A stretch of DNA of 64,000 nucleotides from Macrotis lagotis (lineage: Eukaryota > Chordata > Mammalia > Peramelemorphia > Peramelidae): contig NC_133658.1 in assembly GCF_037893015.1 (NCBI RefSeq), forward strand, positions 426,961,890 to 427,025,889, in the 5' to 3' direction. The notes beneath the pieces were generated by a model. That model ran no database searches and was not told where the DNA came from. It saw only the letters and a list, made by a program, of their open reading frames with translations. How positions within the stretch are numbered: the stretch's first letter is position 1; each line of letters begins with the position of its first letter. The position numbers and the translations under genes were made by a program. Below, in pieces: positions 34,860 through 47,566 of this stretch.

Positions 34860-36470
34860 TTCTAATTATGAAATAATGTCATCAGCAACATATATGCACC
34901 TAATCTTAAAACAACAAAAATAATTAAAGGAAAAGTCAATTCAATCTTGGAGAGATATAATTATTATATATGGGGACATTGTTGTGCCCTTTTCACACCT
35001 AGGCACATCTAAGAAATAAATAAACCAAAAAAAAGATAAGAACTAAAATGGAATTTTAGAAATATAAGATATTTTTGATCTTGGATGATGACAGTTGTGC
35101 TGTAATTTCTACAAAAATGTAGAAACAAAAACATCACACATGAATGTAAAAAAGCAGAAATATTAGACTTATTTATTACTAGCTGTAGCATAATAACAAT
35201 TATTGTTTTCAAGAGGTTCATATTTAAAGAGACAAAATAATTTGACCTAATAGAAATAGTGAATAAAAAATAATTTTATTAAATAAAACAACAAAATGAC
35301 ACAATATGTAATAATTTTTTAGAATGAGGAGAAATCAGCCCTTGAAAAGAATGTAGAGTTGGCCCAATCTGAATTAATTTATATAATCAGTGCCTTACTA
35401 AGCAATATATCAAAAGCTACATCAAAGAAGTAAAAAAAATAAGAAAATTTTTCAGGAAAAACAAAAGAACAAAAATTTCAAAGAAACAATTAAAAAGTTG
35501 GGAAGGAAGAGAGTTTATCAGTGACAGCTTTCAAACTATATTACAAATTTATAGAAGCAAATTGGTTTTGGTTGAAAAATAGAAAATTCAACCAGTGGAA
35601 ACAATTAGGAACACAAGATATAAAAAATAAATTTATAGAGTAACATACATTTATATAAACTGAAGTATCCCAACTATTGAGATACAAACTCATTATTTAA
35701 TGATCCATCCCCAAAGAACACCACTAGTGGGGGGGCATGAAATGAGTAATATGTGAAATAAAGAAGGGGGAAAAGACTAAAAGTATCAAAAATTTTGGGA
35801 AGTAGAAATCTCAAAGAACTTAAATTTAAACATTAAACTAAACAGGAAAAATAGTTATAACAAAAGGAAGTATGACTTCACATCTAGTAAATGAGTTTGG
35901 GTATCTTTGAAAGAATGCTGCAAAATAAAGGGAAATGATCTAGCATTTGATGTAGCAGGACCCTGAAGAATTTAAAGAGAACATGGAACTCACAATATGC
36001 TTTCTGAAAAGTTTAAAAGTTAAAGAAATCTTACTAAATCACAAAAATATAGACTTAAACCAGGAAGGGTAAAAATAGATATAGACAGTTTTCCTAATGA
36101 ATATTGATACAAAAAATTAAATAAAATACTAACAAGGAGACTTTAATTATATATCACAAAGATCATACACTTTGACCAGGTGGGATTTTCCTAATATTAT
36201 AGAACTAGTTCTACATTAAGAAAACTATAAGCACAATTGAGCATATAAATTAACAAAAATAAAAATCATATATTAATATCAAAAAATATAAGAAATCTTT
36301 TGATGAGATACCACATCCATTTCTATTAAAAATATACTGACAAACATAGGCCTAAATGGTGCTTTTCTTAAGATGATAAATAGTATCTATCTAAAACTAA
36401 GAACAAACAGAGAAATCACATAATTATAGGGGTCATAAATACTTGAATGAGGATATAGAGTAAAAAGTTA
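34860..36470 (+). mobile_element. Old L1 ORF2 fragment
   Basis: Plus-strand ORF2 remains from the endonuclease segment ('atatatgcacctaatcttaa') to the reverse transcriptase: 'tttgaccaggtgggattttc' matches [10 protein letters not shown] of the young L1s, and 36340-36400 reads DILTNIGLNGAFLKMINSIYL, compare ESVGVNGFFLRIISSIYL at 58251-58466. Highly decayed. Confidence 0.6.
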
Positions 36471-38462
36471 AAGGAGATGGAGTTTTAAAAAAGTGAGAAA
36501 AATCATTTTTAGAAAGGGGCTCAAAAAGGAAAAATCTAAAAACTAAAAAACAGGACTAGCTGAAGAGAAGGAGAAGAAACAGGAATCTACTTGATCCCTT
36601 TTGACTAATTAAAAATAAAAAAGAAATGCCTATCTAGAGAAAAATAGGAGAGGAGAACTGATAAATGAAATCTGAAAGCTAAAGAAGTAACAATAATTAG
36701 CATGGGGGTTTGGGTGAAGATATTGAAGGTGAGAGGACAAGGGTCAGAATTACTAGGACTACTTCAAATTCACAGAGCTAGTAGGTTTTGAGTTAGGGTG
36801 ATAATTCTGCATGAATAGAGGATGGCCATCCAGAGCAGATGGCTACTTAAAGTTATCAAGCTCCCAGAGCTTTTCCCTACCAAAGATAAATGAAGCCCCT
36901 GTACTAACATTAAAACTACAGATTGCACCAAGGAAGAAAGAAGATCCAAAGAAGTTTTTCAGTGGTAGACATCATGGAGGATCTTCAGTGAAGGTCTGTC
37001 TCTTTACAGGAAAAGGGGAAGTAAAGCCAAGCAAAGCTGGAAAGGGTTAAAGCCAACAGAAGGCTTTAAACAACAGTGCTGTCCATGTCTCAACAGCTTG
37101 ACAGCAGCATAGGTCCCTGACAGATAGATAACAAACCAGCAGGGAGGGGCTCAACCCCAAACAAAATCTGAACCCTGAGAATACTGGGACAAAAGACATG
37201 ACTGGGCTGGAAATAAATCACTGTGTAGGTAGAACCTGGACATAAAGGAGGAAATAAAGCTCTGCAAAAGCAAGGCCTAGACAGCATAGGCAATATCTTT
37301 GCCAACAACAAGTCAGGGATCAAACCCCAGCCCCAGCATAAAAAGTCTGGATCTATACTCCTTAAATCCCAGTAGCAGAACTAAAACAACAAAGATGAGC
37401 AAAAAAAGCTAAAAGAGCTCTCAGTATAGAAAATTACTTTGCAGATAAAGATGAAACAATGCCATGTAAGAAGAAGAACTCAGTGAAAAATTACTCACAG
37501 GGGAAATCTCAAAATAATCTATGAATTGGACTCAAATTCAAAAGCTTATAGAAGAGCTTTAAAAAAGAATTTAAAAACCAAAGAAGAGGGGAAGAAGAAA
37601 AATGGAAAAAAGGAAATGAGAGAAGGGCAGGAAAATTATGAAAAATTGACCAAAAAAATCAAGTCTGGCAAAAGTAAAAAAAAAATAGGAAAAGGAAACA
37701 CAAAAGCTGATTGAAGAAAATGAACTCTATAAATTAGAATTGAATAAATAGAAACCAATGAATTGATGAAGGTCTAAGATTCCATCAAACAAAATAAAAA
37801 AGTTGAAAAAAAATCAAAGAAAATGTTAAGTACCTTTTAGAAAAGCATGACCTGGAAAATAGATCCTGGGGATATAACTTATGAATCATTGGACTACTAG
37901 ACAGCCTAGATCAACACAAGAACCCAGAAAACATCATGCAGAAAATTACCAGGAAAACTATTCAAATTTGCTAGAAAACGAAGACAATGTAGTTGTTGAA
38001 GGAATACACAGACCTTCCAGAAGGATACCCCAAGGGATGTTATAGTCAAATTCCAGCACTCTAACCTAAAGGAGAAAATTCTTCAAGCAGCAAAAAAAGA
38101 AAACAATATAAATAGAAAGGAAACACAGACTCACACAGAACCTATCAGCTGCAACACTGAAGAATTAGAGGGCCTGCAATAACAGGGGCAAAGGGCAAAG
38201 GATCTGGAATTACAATCACAAATTTACTACCCTACAAAATTCAGTATACATATAGTCAGGGTAAAAGATGGATGTTCAACAAAATGGATTACTTGCAAAA
38301 TTTCCTGACAATAAGTCCAGAACTAAACAGAAAATTTCATTGCCAAAAACATGATTCAAGAGATGCATAAAAAGGAAAACAAATAGGAGTAGGACAAAAC
38401 AAAACAAAACAAATTTTAGTCAAGACCATCAAATTGTATACAACTCTAAAAGGGAAGATATG

Positions 38463-39296
38463 TCATATTTCCTTATGTATAAGACATACCCTATTTTGAA
38501 AAATTTGAGGTCTAAAAACTGGGAATGTCTTATACAGTGGTTGTAGATTTTCTTTACTTGCATTTGCTGCTTTTTTGTGCTTGTTATCTTTGCATTCATG
38601 GCTTCACATTTGTCACCAGTACATTAGGTTATGTTTTGCCACTTTCTGCCCAGAAATGGCTCAGAAAAGATTTTTGTTCAGTGCTGAATTCAAGTTCAAA
38701 GTGATCCAATTTGAAAAAGTGAATGGAAATTCAGCTGCTGAACATCAGTTTGGTCCTCCTCCAACTGAAAAAACAATCAGAGACTGGCTAGGGGAAGAAG
38801 AAACCTACTAAAAATGCCCCAGCAAAAGAAGGCCAGGAGAGGAAAGTCAGTAAAATGGCCTGAATTAGAGTGGGAATTAAAGATGTGGACTAAAGAGCAA
38901 AGAACGATGGGAATTCCTATGTCCACAAAGATGGTTCAGCATGAGGCAAGAAGAATTGCTGATGAAAAAGAAGTTACTGATTTCAAAGGAAGACACAAAT
39001 GGTGATTCAGGTTCATGAAATGGAATGGACCAAGCATGTGTCCAAGCACCAGAGAGTACTTGTGGTCAACCACAGATCAGAACACAGGGTAGCAGTCAGA
39101 GCTCCTCCTAAGACAGTGATTCATCATCAAACACAGATGAGGCTAATGGATGGGAGTTTTGAGATTGATGAGGAATTGTATGAATTTTATGATTAATAAA
39201 ACATGAATTTAATATTCAATTATATAATGCATTTTTCTCAAAGTTTGGGCCCACAAATTAAGGTGTGTGGAGCATCTTATACATGGCGAAATATGG
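38463..39296 (+). mobile_element. Pogo/Tigger-like DNA transposon, internally deleted
   Basis: An 834-base element with terminal inverted repeats: left end 'tcatatttccttatgtataa' (38463) and right end reading inward on the minus strand 'ccatatttcgccatgtataa' (39296), followed by TA as expected for pogo/Tc1-like target sites. From ATG 38656 it encodes MAQKRFLFSAEFKFKVIQFE..., the N-terminal helix-turn-helix of pogo-type transposases, followed after a frame change at about 38812 by KKARRGKSVKWPELEWELKMW and DFKGRHKW, the CENP-B-like second DNA-binding domain. It then passes directly to an acidic C-terminal tail (GSFEIDEELYEFYD at 39152-39193). The DDE catalytic domain, several hundred codons in autonomous relatives, is missing, so this is a non-autonomous deletion derivative. 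It sits in the L1 at the ORF1/inter-ORF boundary. Confidence 0.85.
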
Positions 39297-39666
39297 TAAT
39301 ACTTATAATTCTTGAGAATTGTACTTCTCTTAGGTTAACTAAAGGGTCAAATATAATTGAAGAGATTGAATTTAGAGGATATGGATATGATTGGATCTTG
39401 TCTCTCCAGCAAAGAACTCTAAGATGATATCACTATGTTTGAGACCAAAAAAAAAACCCTGATGAAAAGCAGCAGTGTTTAAACTTAAGTGCCTCAATTT
39501 ATTCTGACCTACTCAAATTCTGCTGTGCTTACAAAGCTTAACACTTTCTCTGATGAAGATATCATATACTGAATAGTCCTGAGTCAATGTCTCCTATAAC
39601 ATACAATCAATTCTAAAGTTTTTAAGTGAGACATTAAGAATGCCCCAGTACTTAGAGCTCTTTCAT

Positions 39667-39812
39667 TCTTATAGTTAATTAAATCAGAGTTGGACCTAAT
39701 CCATACTTTATTTAACAAGGGGATAAGTAAGCTGCAGGGGGTGGGGTGTCTTACAGTTAATTAAATCAGGGTTGGACTTAAAACAAAACTTTACTTAACA
39801 AAGGATTAAGTA
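39667..39812 (+). repeat. Local tandem duplication, about 80 bases
   Basis: 'agttaattaaatcagagttg' at 39673 recurs as 'agttaattaaatcagggttg' at 39755, and the following 'tttatttaacaaggggataa' recurs as 'tttacttaacaaaggattaa'. Two units in direct order within the L1 inter-ORF region. Confidence 0.75.
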
Positions 39813-40049
39813 CATGGGTGAAGAAATGGGGGGAATTGTGGGAAAAAATATGATTGGGGAGAGCAGTATAAAAAGTTCATTAAATGATTTGACTTTGGAT
39901 AATACTTTGACTCATGTATACTGTGTTTCCTTGGAGGGTGAAAAGGAGGGAATGTAAAAGTTATTATGACTTGATTTAAGTGTACTTCTAACAAAACCAG
40001 AAGAGGCTAGAGTACTTAGTGGCTTGGAGGCAATGCTGCTCATCAAACA

Positions 40050-40076
40050 ATCAATAAATCAATCAATCAATCAATC
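40050..40076. repeat. (AATC)n short tandem repeat
   Basis: About five AATC units in L1 inter-ORF sequence. Confidence 0.85.
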
Positions 40077-40796
40077 TGTCATGGTACTTTGATAACACTT
40101 TGAGTTTACCAAACAATCAATTAATCAAGTTGTGATTGATGATATCTAATTAATAGTACTTGAGAGATAAATAATACCAGGTGAAGAGGCACAAAGATTT
40201 ACAATTTTAGAGGAAAAGATGGGAGGCTGTGAACACTGAGTAAATTCTATTCAACAGAGGCCCAGAGAAGGAATAATATACATTCTCACTTGGGTTTTAA
40301 AATCTATCCTACTCTATAGGGAATGGGGGGGGGGGAGTGGTCAGTCAGGAAGGGGAAAGATAAGGGAAGAAATGACTGAGAAAAGGTAAAGCAAATGTAT
40401 AAGTGAAAATAAACTGAAAACTAAATTTTAAAAGAAAAGTTAAAGGGGAAAGGAAGTCAAGTTTTGGTAAGGAGGAATAAGAGGAAAGGAAAGAGAAAAT
40501 ATAAATGCGGGAAGACAGCATGGAAAGAAAGAGGATTAGTAATCTTCACTGTAAATGTGAATGGGAGTAACTATCCCCCCAAAATGGAAGCAGAATAGCA
40601 AAATGGATTACAAAACAGAATCATATAATATGTTGTTTACAAAAAACACATTTGAAGGAGAAACATACACACAGGTCAAAGGTAAAAGGATGGAACAAAA
40701 TATATTATGCTTTAGCTGAAGTTAAATAATCAGGGTTAACGATCCTGATCTCAGATAAAGTAAAAGCAGAAATAGATATCATTAAAAGGGATGAGG

Positions 40797-40944
40797 AGGG
40801 GTGACTAGGTGGTACAGTGGACAGAGTACCAGCCCTGGAGTCAGGAGTACCTGAGTTCAAATCTGGCCTCAGACACTTAATAATTACCTAGCTATGTGGC
40901 CTTGGGCAAGTCACTTAACCCCATTGCTTTGCAAAAGAAACCTA
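40797..40944 (+). mobile_element. Marsupial short SINE
   Basis: 'ggggtgactaggtggtacag' head, 'gagttcaaatctggcctcag' B-box region, 'gccttgggcaagtcacttaa' and short A-rich end. Inserted in the L1 just upstream of the endonuclease block; little diverged. Confidence 0.9.
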
Positions 40945-41100
40945 AAATAAATGAAGTATGGAAGGAAATACATTTCTTAAAAGGGACCATAGGCAATGAA
41001 GCAATATCACTATTAAATATGTATGCATCTAGGGGTATGGAATCCAAATTACTACGGGAAAAGCTGAGTGAATTACAAGATGATAAAATTTTAATAATTG

Positions 41101-41254
41101 GCATGGGTGGCTAGGTGGCACAGTGCATAGAGCACTGACCTGGAGTCAGGAGGACCTGAGTTCAAATCTGTCCTCAGACACTTAATAATTACCTAGTTGT
41201 GTGGCCTTGGGCAAGTTACTCTTAACCTCATTGCCTTAAATAAATAAAATAAAA
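41101..41254 (+). mobile_element. Young marsupial short SINE with perfect target-site duplication
   Basis: Full SINE from 'gcatgggtggctaggtggca' to its A-rich tail. Flanked by a perfect 16-base duplication, 'aaaattttaataattg' at 41085-41100 and 41255-41270. It splits the L1 endonuclease codons for ILIIGDLN, which resume directly after it. Confidence 0.95.
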
Positions 41255-42275
41255 AAAATTTTAATAATTGGGGACCTCAACTTACCTCTCTCAGAATTAG
41301 ATAAATCTAACCACAAAATAAACAAGAAGGAAGTTAAGAAATCTTAGAAAATGTAGATATGATGGACTTCTGGAGAAAACTTAATGGATATAGAAAAGAA
41401 TATGTCTTTTTCTTCGCAGTACATGGCACCTCTACTAGAACTGACTATGAACTGAACCTTATAATCAAACGCAGAAAGGCAGAAATAATAAAATGCTTCT
41501 CAAGTCAAAATTACATATAATAAAGGGTCATGGAAAAATAAACCAAAAAGTAATTGGAAACTAAATAACTTAATTTAAAATAATGAGTGGCTCAAACATC
41601 AAATCAAAGAAATAATCAATAATTATATCCAAGAAAATTATAATAATGAGAAATCATAGCAAAATTTATGGGATGCAGTCAAGGTAGCTTTGAGGGGAAA
41701 CTATATCTCTAAATGCTTATATTAATAAAATAGAGAAAGAGGAGATCAATGAATTGAATATGAAATTAAAATAGCTATTAAAAGAACAAATTAAAGATTG
41801 CCAATTAAATACCAAATTAGAAATTCTGAAATTCAAGGAAGAGATTAATAAAATAGAAAGAAAGCAAGCCATTGATCTAATAAATAAAACTAAGAGTTAG
41901 TTTTATGAAAAAGTCAATAAAATAGATAAACCTTTGGTTTATTGGATTTAAAAAAAGGAAAGAAGATAACCAAATTATCAGTATCAAAAATGAAAAGGGA
42001 AAAGGAACCATCCATGAGGAGGAAATTAAGAGATAATTTGGAGCTATTTTGCCAACTGTATGCCAATAAATTTGATAACCTGAATGGAATGGATGAATAT
42101 TACACTAACACCAACTGCCCAGATTAACAGAAGAAAAATAATTAAATAACCCCAATTCAGAAAAAAAATTGAAGAAATCTTCAACTCCCCCCCCCAAATC
42201 TCTAGATCCAGATAGATTTTCAAGTGAATTCTATCAAACAATTAAGGTACAATTAATCCCTATTCTACATAATTT

Positions 42276-45204
42276 TTTCTTTTATTAAAGATTTTATTTG
42301 AGTTTTACAATTTTCCCCCAATCTGAATTTCCTCCCCCCCCACAGAAAGCAATCTGTCAGTATTTAATTTGTTTCCATGTTGTGCATTGATCCAAATTGA
42401 GTGTGATGAGAGAGAAATCATATCCTTAAGGAAGAAACAAAAAGTATAAGACATAACAAGATCAGACAATAAGACATTTGGGTTTTTTCTAAATTAAAGG
42501 GAATAATCTTGAACTTTGTTCAAACTCCACAGCTCTTTATCTACATACAGATGGTATTCTCCATTGCAGACAACCAAAAATTGTACCTGATTGTTGCACT
42601 GATGGAATGAGCAAGTCCATCGAAAAGTTTCTGAGTCTGTCTTGGCAAATAGATTCCCAGGTGTTTGATATTTTCTAAGGTTACTTTGAATGGTATTTCT
42701 CTTTATAGCTCTTCCTGCTGTATCTTGCTAGACATATATAGAAAAACTGAGGATTTATGAGGGTTTATTTTAGATCCTGTAACTTTGCTAAAATGACTAA
42801 TTGTTTCCAGTAGATTTTTTTGGATGATTTCTTGGGATTCTCTAGATAGACCATCATGTCATCTGCAAAGAGTTAAGAGTTTTGTCTCTTCCTTCCCAAT
42901 TCTAATTCCTTCAATTTCTTTTTCTGCTCTAATTGCTGAAGCTAACATTTCTAATATGATATTGAATAGTAGTGCTGATAATGGGCATCCCCGATCTTAT
43001 TGGGAATGTCTCTAGCCACTCCCCATTGAATATAATACTTGTTGATGGTATCAGATAGATACTGCTAATTATTCTGAGGAACAGTCCATTTGTTCCTATA
43101 ATCTCTAGTGTTTTTAATAGGAATGGATGCTGTATTTTGTCAAAAGCTTTTTCAGCATCTATTGATATGATCATATAATTTCTGATAGGTTGGTTAGTTG
43201 TTGATATAATTGAGTATACTTACAATTTTCCTAAGATTGAACCAACCCTGCATTCCTGGGATAAATCCTACTTGATCATAATGTATTATCCCAGTGATAA
43301 ATTGTTGTAATCCTTTTGCTAAGATTTTATTTAAGATATTTGCATCTATATTCATTTGGGAGATAGGTCTATAATTTTCTTTCTCTGTTTTAACTCTTCC
43401 TGATTTAGGTATCAGCACAATATTGGTTTCATAGAAAGAGTTAGTCAGAGTTCCAACTTTCCCTATTTTTCCAAAGAGTTTATATAGAATTGTAACCAAT
43501 TTTTCCTTAAATGTTTGGTAGAATTCAGTTGTAAATCCATCAGGCACTGGAGATTTTTTTCTTAGGGAGTTCAATGATGACTTCTTGAATTTCTTTTTCT
43601 GAGATAGGGTTTTTAGGTATTTAATTTCCTCTTCATTTAACCTGGGCAACTTATATTTTTATAAATATTCATCCATTTCACTTAGATTTTCAAATTTATT
43701 GGCATAAAGTTGGGCAAAATAATTTCAAATTATTACTTTAGCTTTCTCCTCAATGGTGATGAGTTCAACTTTTTCATTTATGATACTAGCAATTTGATTT
43801 TCTTCAGTCTCTTTTTTTAATCAAATTATCCAGAGGTTTATCAATTTTATTGATAAATAAAAATTTTGGTTTTATTTATGAATTCAATAGTTTTTTTGCT
43901 TTTGATTTTATTAATTTCTCCTTTAATTTATAGAATTTCTAATTTGGTATTTAATTGGGGGGGGGTTTAATTTGTTCTTTCTCTAATTTTTTTTTAGTTG
44001 TACATTTAGTTCATTGATTTCCTCTTTCTCTAATTTATTCATGTAAGCATTTAAAGATAAAATATTTCCCCTGACAGTTGCTTTGAGTAAATCCCATAGA
44101 TTTTGGTATGTTGTTTCATTATTGTCATTATCTAAGATAAAATGATTAATTCTTTATATAATTTGCTTTTTTGTTCCACTCATTCTTTAAAATGGGGCTA
44201 TTCATTTTCCAATTGGTTCTGGGTCTATGTCTCCTTGGCCCAATATTGCATATGACTTTTATTGCATTGTGGTTTGAGAAAGATGTATTCACTATATCTG
44301 CCTTTCTGTAGTTGATCATTAGGTTTTTATATCATAGTACATGATCAATTTTTGTTTAAGTTCCATATACTGCAGAGAAAAAGGTATATTCCTTTCTATA
44401 CCCATTCAGCTTCCTCCATAAGTCTACTATATCTAGTTTTTTTCTAACAATCTATTTACCTGCTTAACTTCTTTCTTGTTTAATTTATGATTTGATTTAT
44501 CTAGAACTGAGAGTGGGATGTTGAGGTCTCCAACTTGTAGAGTTTTGCTGTCTATGTCTTCCTGTAGTTCTTTTAGCTTCTTCTCTAAGAATTTGGATGC
44601 TATCCCATTGGGTGCATATATATTCAGTATTGAAATCACTTTATTGTCTATGGTACCTTTTAGGGGAATAAAGTTTCTTTCCCTATATCTTTTAATGTTA
44701 TCTATTTTAGCAGCTGCTTTCTCTGAGATAAGGATTGCTACCGCTGATTTTTGCACTTCAGCTGAAGCAAAATATATTTTGTTCCAACCTTTTACCTTTA
44801 CTCTGTATGTATGTTTCTACTTAGATCAACTTCTTGTAAGCAGCATATTGTAGGGTTCTGATTTTTAATCCATTCTGCTATTCACTTACGTTTTAAAGGA
44901 GAGTTCATCCCATTCACATTCGAATATAGGATTACAAATTCTTTATTGCCCTCCATGCTATTTTCCCTCTGTTTGTATTTTCCCCCTTTACCCTCCTTTA
45001 TCCATATTCCCCAGTATTTTGTTTCTGAATACTACCCACTTCAGTGTGTTTGCCCTCTTATAGCCACCCCTCCCCTTTCTTTCCACTTTTCCCTTTTCCC
45101 TTCCCTTTCTTTTGTTAGTTTCCCTTTTACCCTCCCCTTCCCTTTACCCATCCTCCCCTCCTTTTCCCCTTTTAGTACTTGAAAGATTAGATGATTTTTA
45201 AGCT

Positions 45205-45244
<40 letters not shown>

Positions 45245-47566
45245 GTTGACTTTAAGCCAAATCTGATGAGAAGAAGATTCAGGTGTTTCTCATCTCCTCC
45301 CTTCTTCCCCTCTATTACCATAGGCATTTTTTACTTTTAGTGTAATGAGATTTACCCCATTTAATCCCCTCCTTCCTACCATTTCCTTCCTGTCCCCTTT
45401 TTAAAGGAGGTAGTGTTTTTAAAATCATTGTGAGTCATAGAAAATTCTGAATTTCCATCACTTCTAGCTAAGTACATTCTATCTAATAAAGTTAAATTCT
45501 TGAATTAGATTCTTTCTCCCAAGTAGGATTATAGCCAGTTTCACCCCATTGGATAGCAGTCTCATGGATAAGTCATGAGTGCCCATCACTTCTGGCTAGG
45601 TATTTTCTCTCTATTACAAGTACAATTCTCAAAAGTTATGAGAATCTTTTTCTCCGTGCTGGGATGTAGCCAGTTTCAACTTGTTGGATAGCAGTTTTTT
45701 TCTTTACCCCCTCTTTTTATTAACCTTTTCATGTGTCTCTTGCACCTTGTTTTTGATGTCCAAATTTTCTATTTATCTTTGCTCTTTTCATGAGGAATAT
45801 TTGGAATTCCTCCATTTTGTTAATTGTCCATTTTTTCTCCTGAAAGACAAGGCTCAACTTTGTGGGATAATGGATTCTTGTATACATTCCAAGCTCCATT
45901 GCTCTTTGGAATATCTAGTTCCAGGCCCTTCAGTTCCTTAATGTTGATGCAATCAGGTCCTGCGTAATCCTTACTATGGCTCCTTGGTATTTAAATTGCT
46001 TCCTTCTGTCTGCTACAAGATTTTCTCTTTTATCTGATAGTTCTGGTATTTGGCCACAACATTTCTTGGTGTTTTCAAGATTTCTTTCTGGAGGGGATCA
46101 ATGTATTCTTTCAATAACTACTTTGCCCTCTGGTTCCATGATATCAGGGAAATTTTCCATCACTAGATCCTGTAATTTTAAGTCCAGGCTTTTTTTTCTT
46201 TTCAATGTTTTCAGGAAGTCCAATAATTCTCAGGTTGCCCCTCATCAACCTATTCTCAAGGTCAGTGGTTTTGCTGATAAGGTATTTTACATTTTCTTCT
46301 ATTTTTTCTATTTGTTGATTTTGTTTATCAGGCTCTTGCTGTCTCATGGAGTCATTAGTTTCTGCAGACTCCATTCTTTTTTTGGGGGGAGGTGTTTTCT
46401 TCATTTATCTTTTTCAACTCCTTTTCCAATTGGTCAATTCTCCTTTTGAAAGAGCTTTCCATTTGACCAAATGATGTTTTCAGAGAATTATTTTCTTTTT
46501 GCCTTTGCCCAATTGAGGATCTGAGAGATTTATTCTCATTTTTCATTTGTCCAAATGTATTTTCCAATGATTTGCTTTCTTGTTGCAAGGTGTTAATCTT
46601 CTCTTGAGTTTCGTTTTCCACATTTTCCAATTGTTTTTTAAACTCCTTCCTTATTTTTTTAAGGAAGTTTTTCTGTGCTGGAGACCAGATCATATTCTCC
46701 TCAGAGGTTCTAGGTCTCTCTGAATTAGAGTCTTTTCCTTCCAAGAGTTTTTCTATGTATCCACATTTCCACTGACCTTTCTTCATTTTGCTAAAACCTT
46801 GAGTTGGGGAGTAGGCTGGTTCACAAGGGCTTGGTGTTGGGATCCCTAGAGTCTTTACTCACTGAGTGCAATTTCTCTGGATGGCCAGTAGGAAGTCCTG
46901 TTTGCTTTCTCTGGAGTGTTTGTGACCTTGATTGAGGCCTACTCCCTTAGCCTGAAGGGAATGGTTAAAGCTGTTAAATCATTTTGCTTCAATCAATGTG
47001 GGCTCTAGCTTGGGGTGAGGTAATTCTTCTCCCTTTTGTCAACTGGGCTGGTTTTTCTGCTCACACACCTGTGCCTGAGGCAGAAGTAGTCTGTAATTGT
47101 GTTTGTTCTTGGAAGAGGCCTCAGCCACAATGAAGTGAGGAACTCAGTGTTCCTCAGACCAGAGGAGCTCAGGGATGGTGTTTGCAGTTCTCCTGCCCTG
47201 GAACCCTCCCCTCAGCCCTGTCTGCAAGCTCCAGAGGGTCAGCACCAAGACCAGTGCCTCTGCTCCCTAGTAGGCCCCAGCCCCCGCAGTCTAGCTCCAC
47301 TGCTGATCAAGCAGGTCCTGCACTGGGGCTGCAATCCAGTCCCTTATCAGGCTGATCCATGGCTGATCCACCCTCTGCTCCTGGACTCACCCATGGCTGT
47401 GGAATACAAATCCTGAGGTAGATATTCTTTCTCCTGGCTTTTCTTTCTAGGTTTTGTGGGTCAGATTTCTGTTAAGAGGTTTGTTTCATATCATAGATGG
47501 GGAAAGGTCATGAGACTTTAGAATTGTGCCTGTTTTCTCTCTGCCATCTTGGCCAGAAGTCTTTTT
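42276..47566 (-). mobile_element. Minus-strand L1 nested in ORF2 of the plus-strand L1
   Basis: From right to left: 5' UTR (47566-46800, beginning 'gccaagatggcagagag' on the minus strand), ORF1 coiled coil (46786-46144, for example KLLEGKDSNSERPRTSEENM and NVKYLISKTTDLENRL), inter-ORF (about 45900-44900), ORF2 endonuclease (44756-44433, LNIYAPNGIASKFLEKKL and VGDLNIPLSVLDKSNHK), reverse transcriptase (43649-42830, with [13 protein letters not shown] and a readable [11 protein letters not shown]), and 3' UTR (42620-42276). Compared with the L1 at 56042-62775 it lacks about 1.4 kb between the RT region and the 3' UTR. Flanks read 'tctacataattttttc' (42265) and 'ttacataaatattttt' (47568), a likely target-site duplication, and join to restore plus-strand ORF2. 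Confidence 0.9.
45206..45242. repeat. (GT)n microsatellite
   Basis: GT repeat in the inter-ORF region of the nested minus-strand L1. The corresponding place in the other young L1 (60410-60430) has only a few GT units, so it expanded after insertion. Confidence 0.9.

Noticed and set aside
45000-45180. Proline/serine-rich ORF resembling a secreted protein
   Set aside because: Pyrimidine-rich L1 inter-ORF sequence in antisense; the same pattern occurs at 53620-53820 and 60240-60390.
47099-47416. 105-codon GC-richer ORF with many prolines
   Set aside because: It is the antisense of the L1 5' UTR; the homologous segment occurs at 62284-62544 in the other L1.
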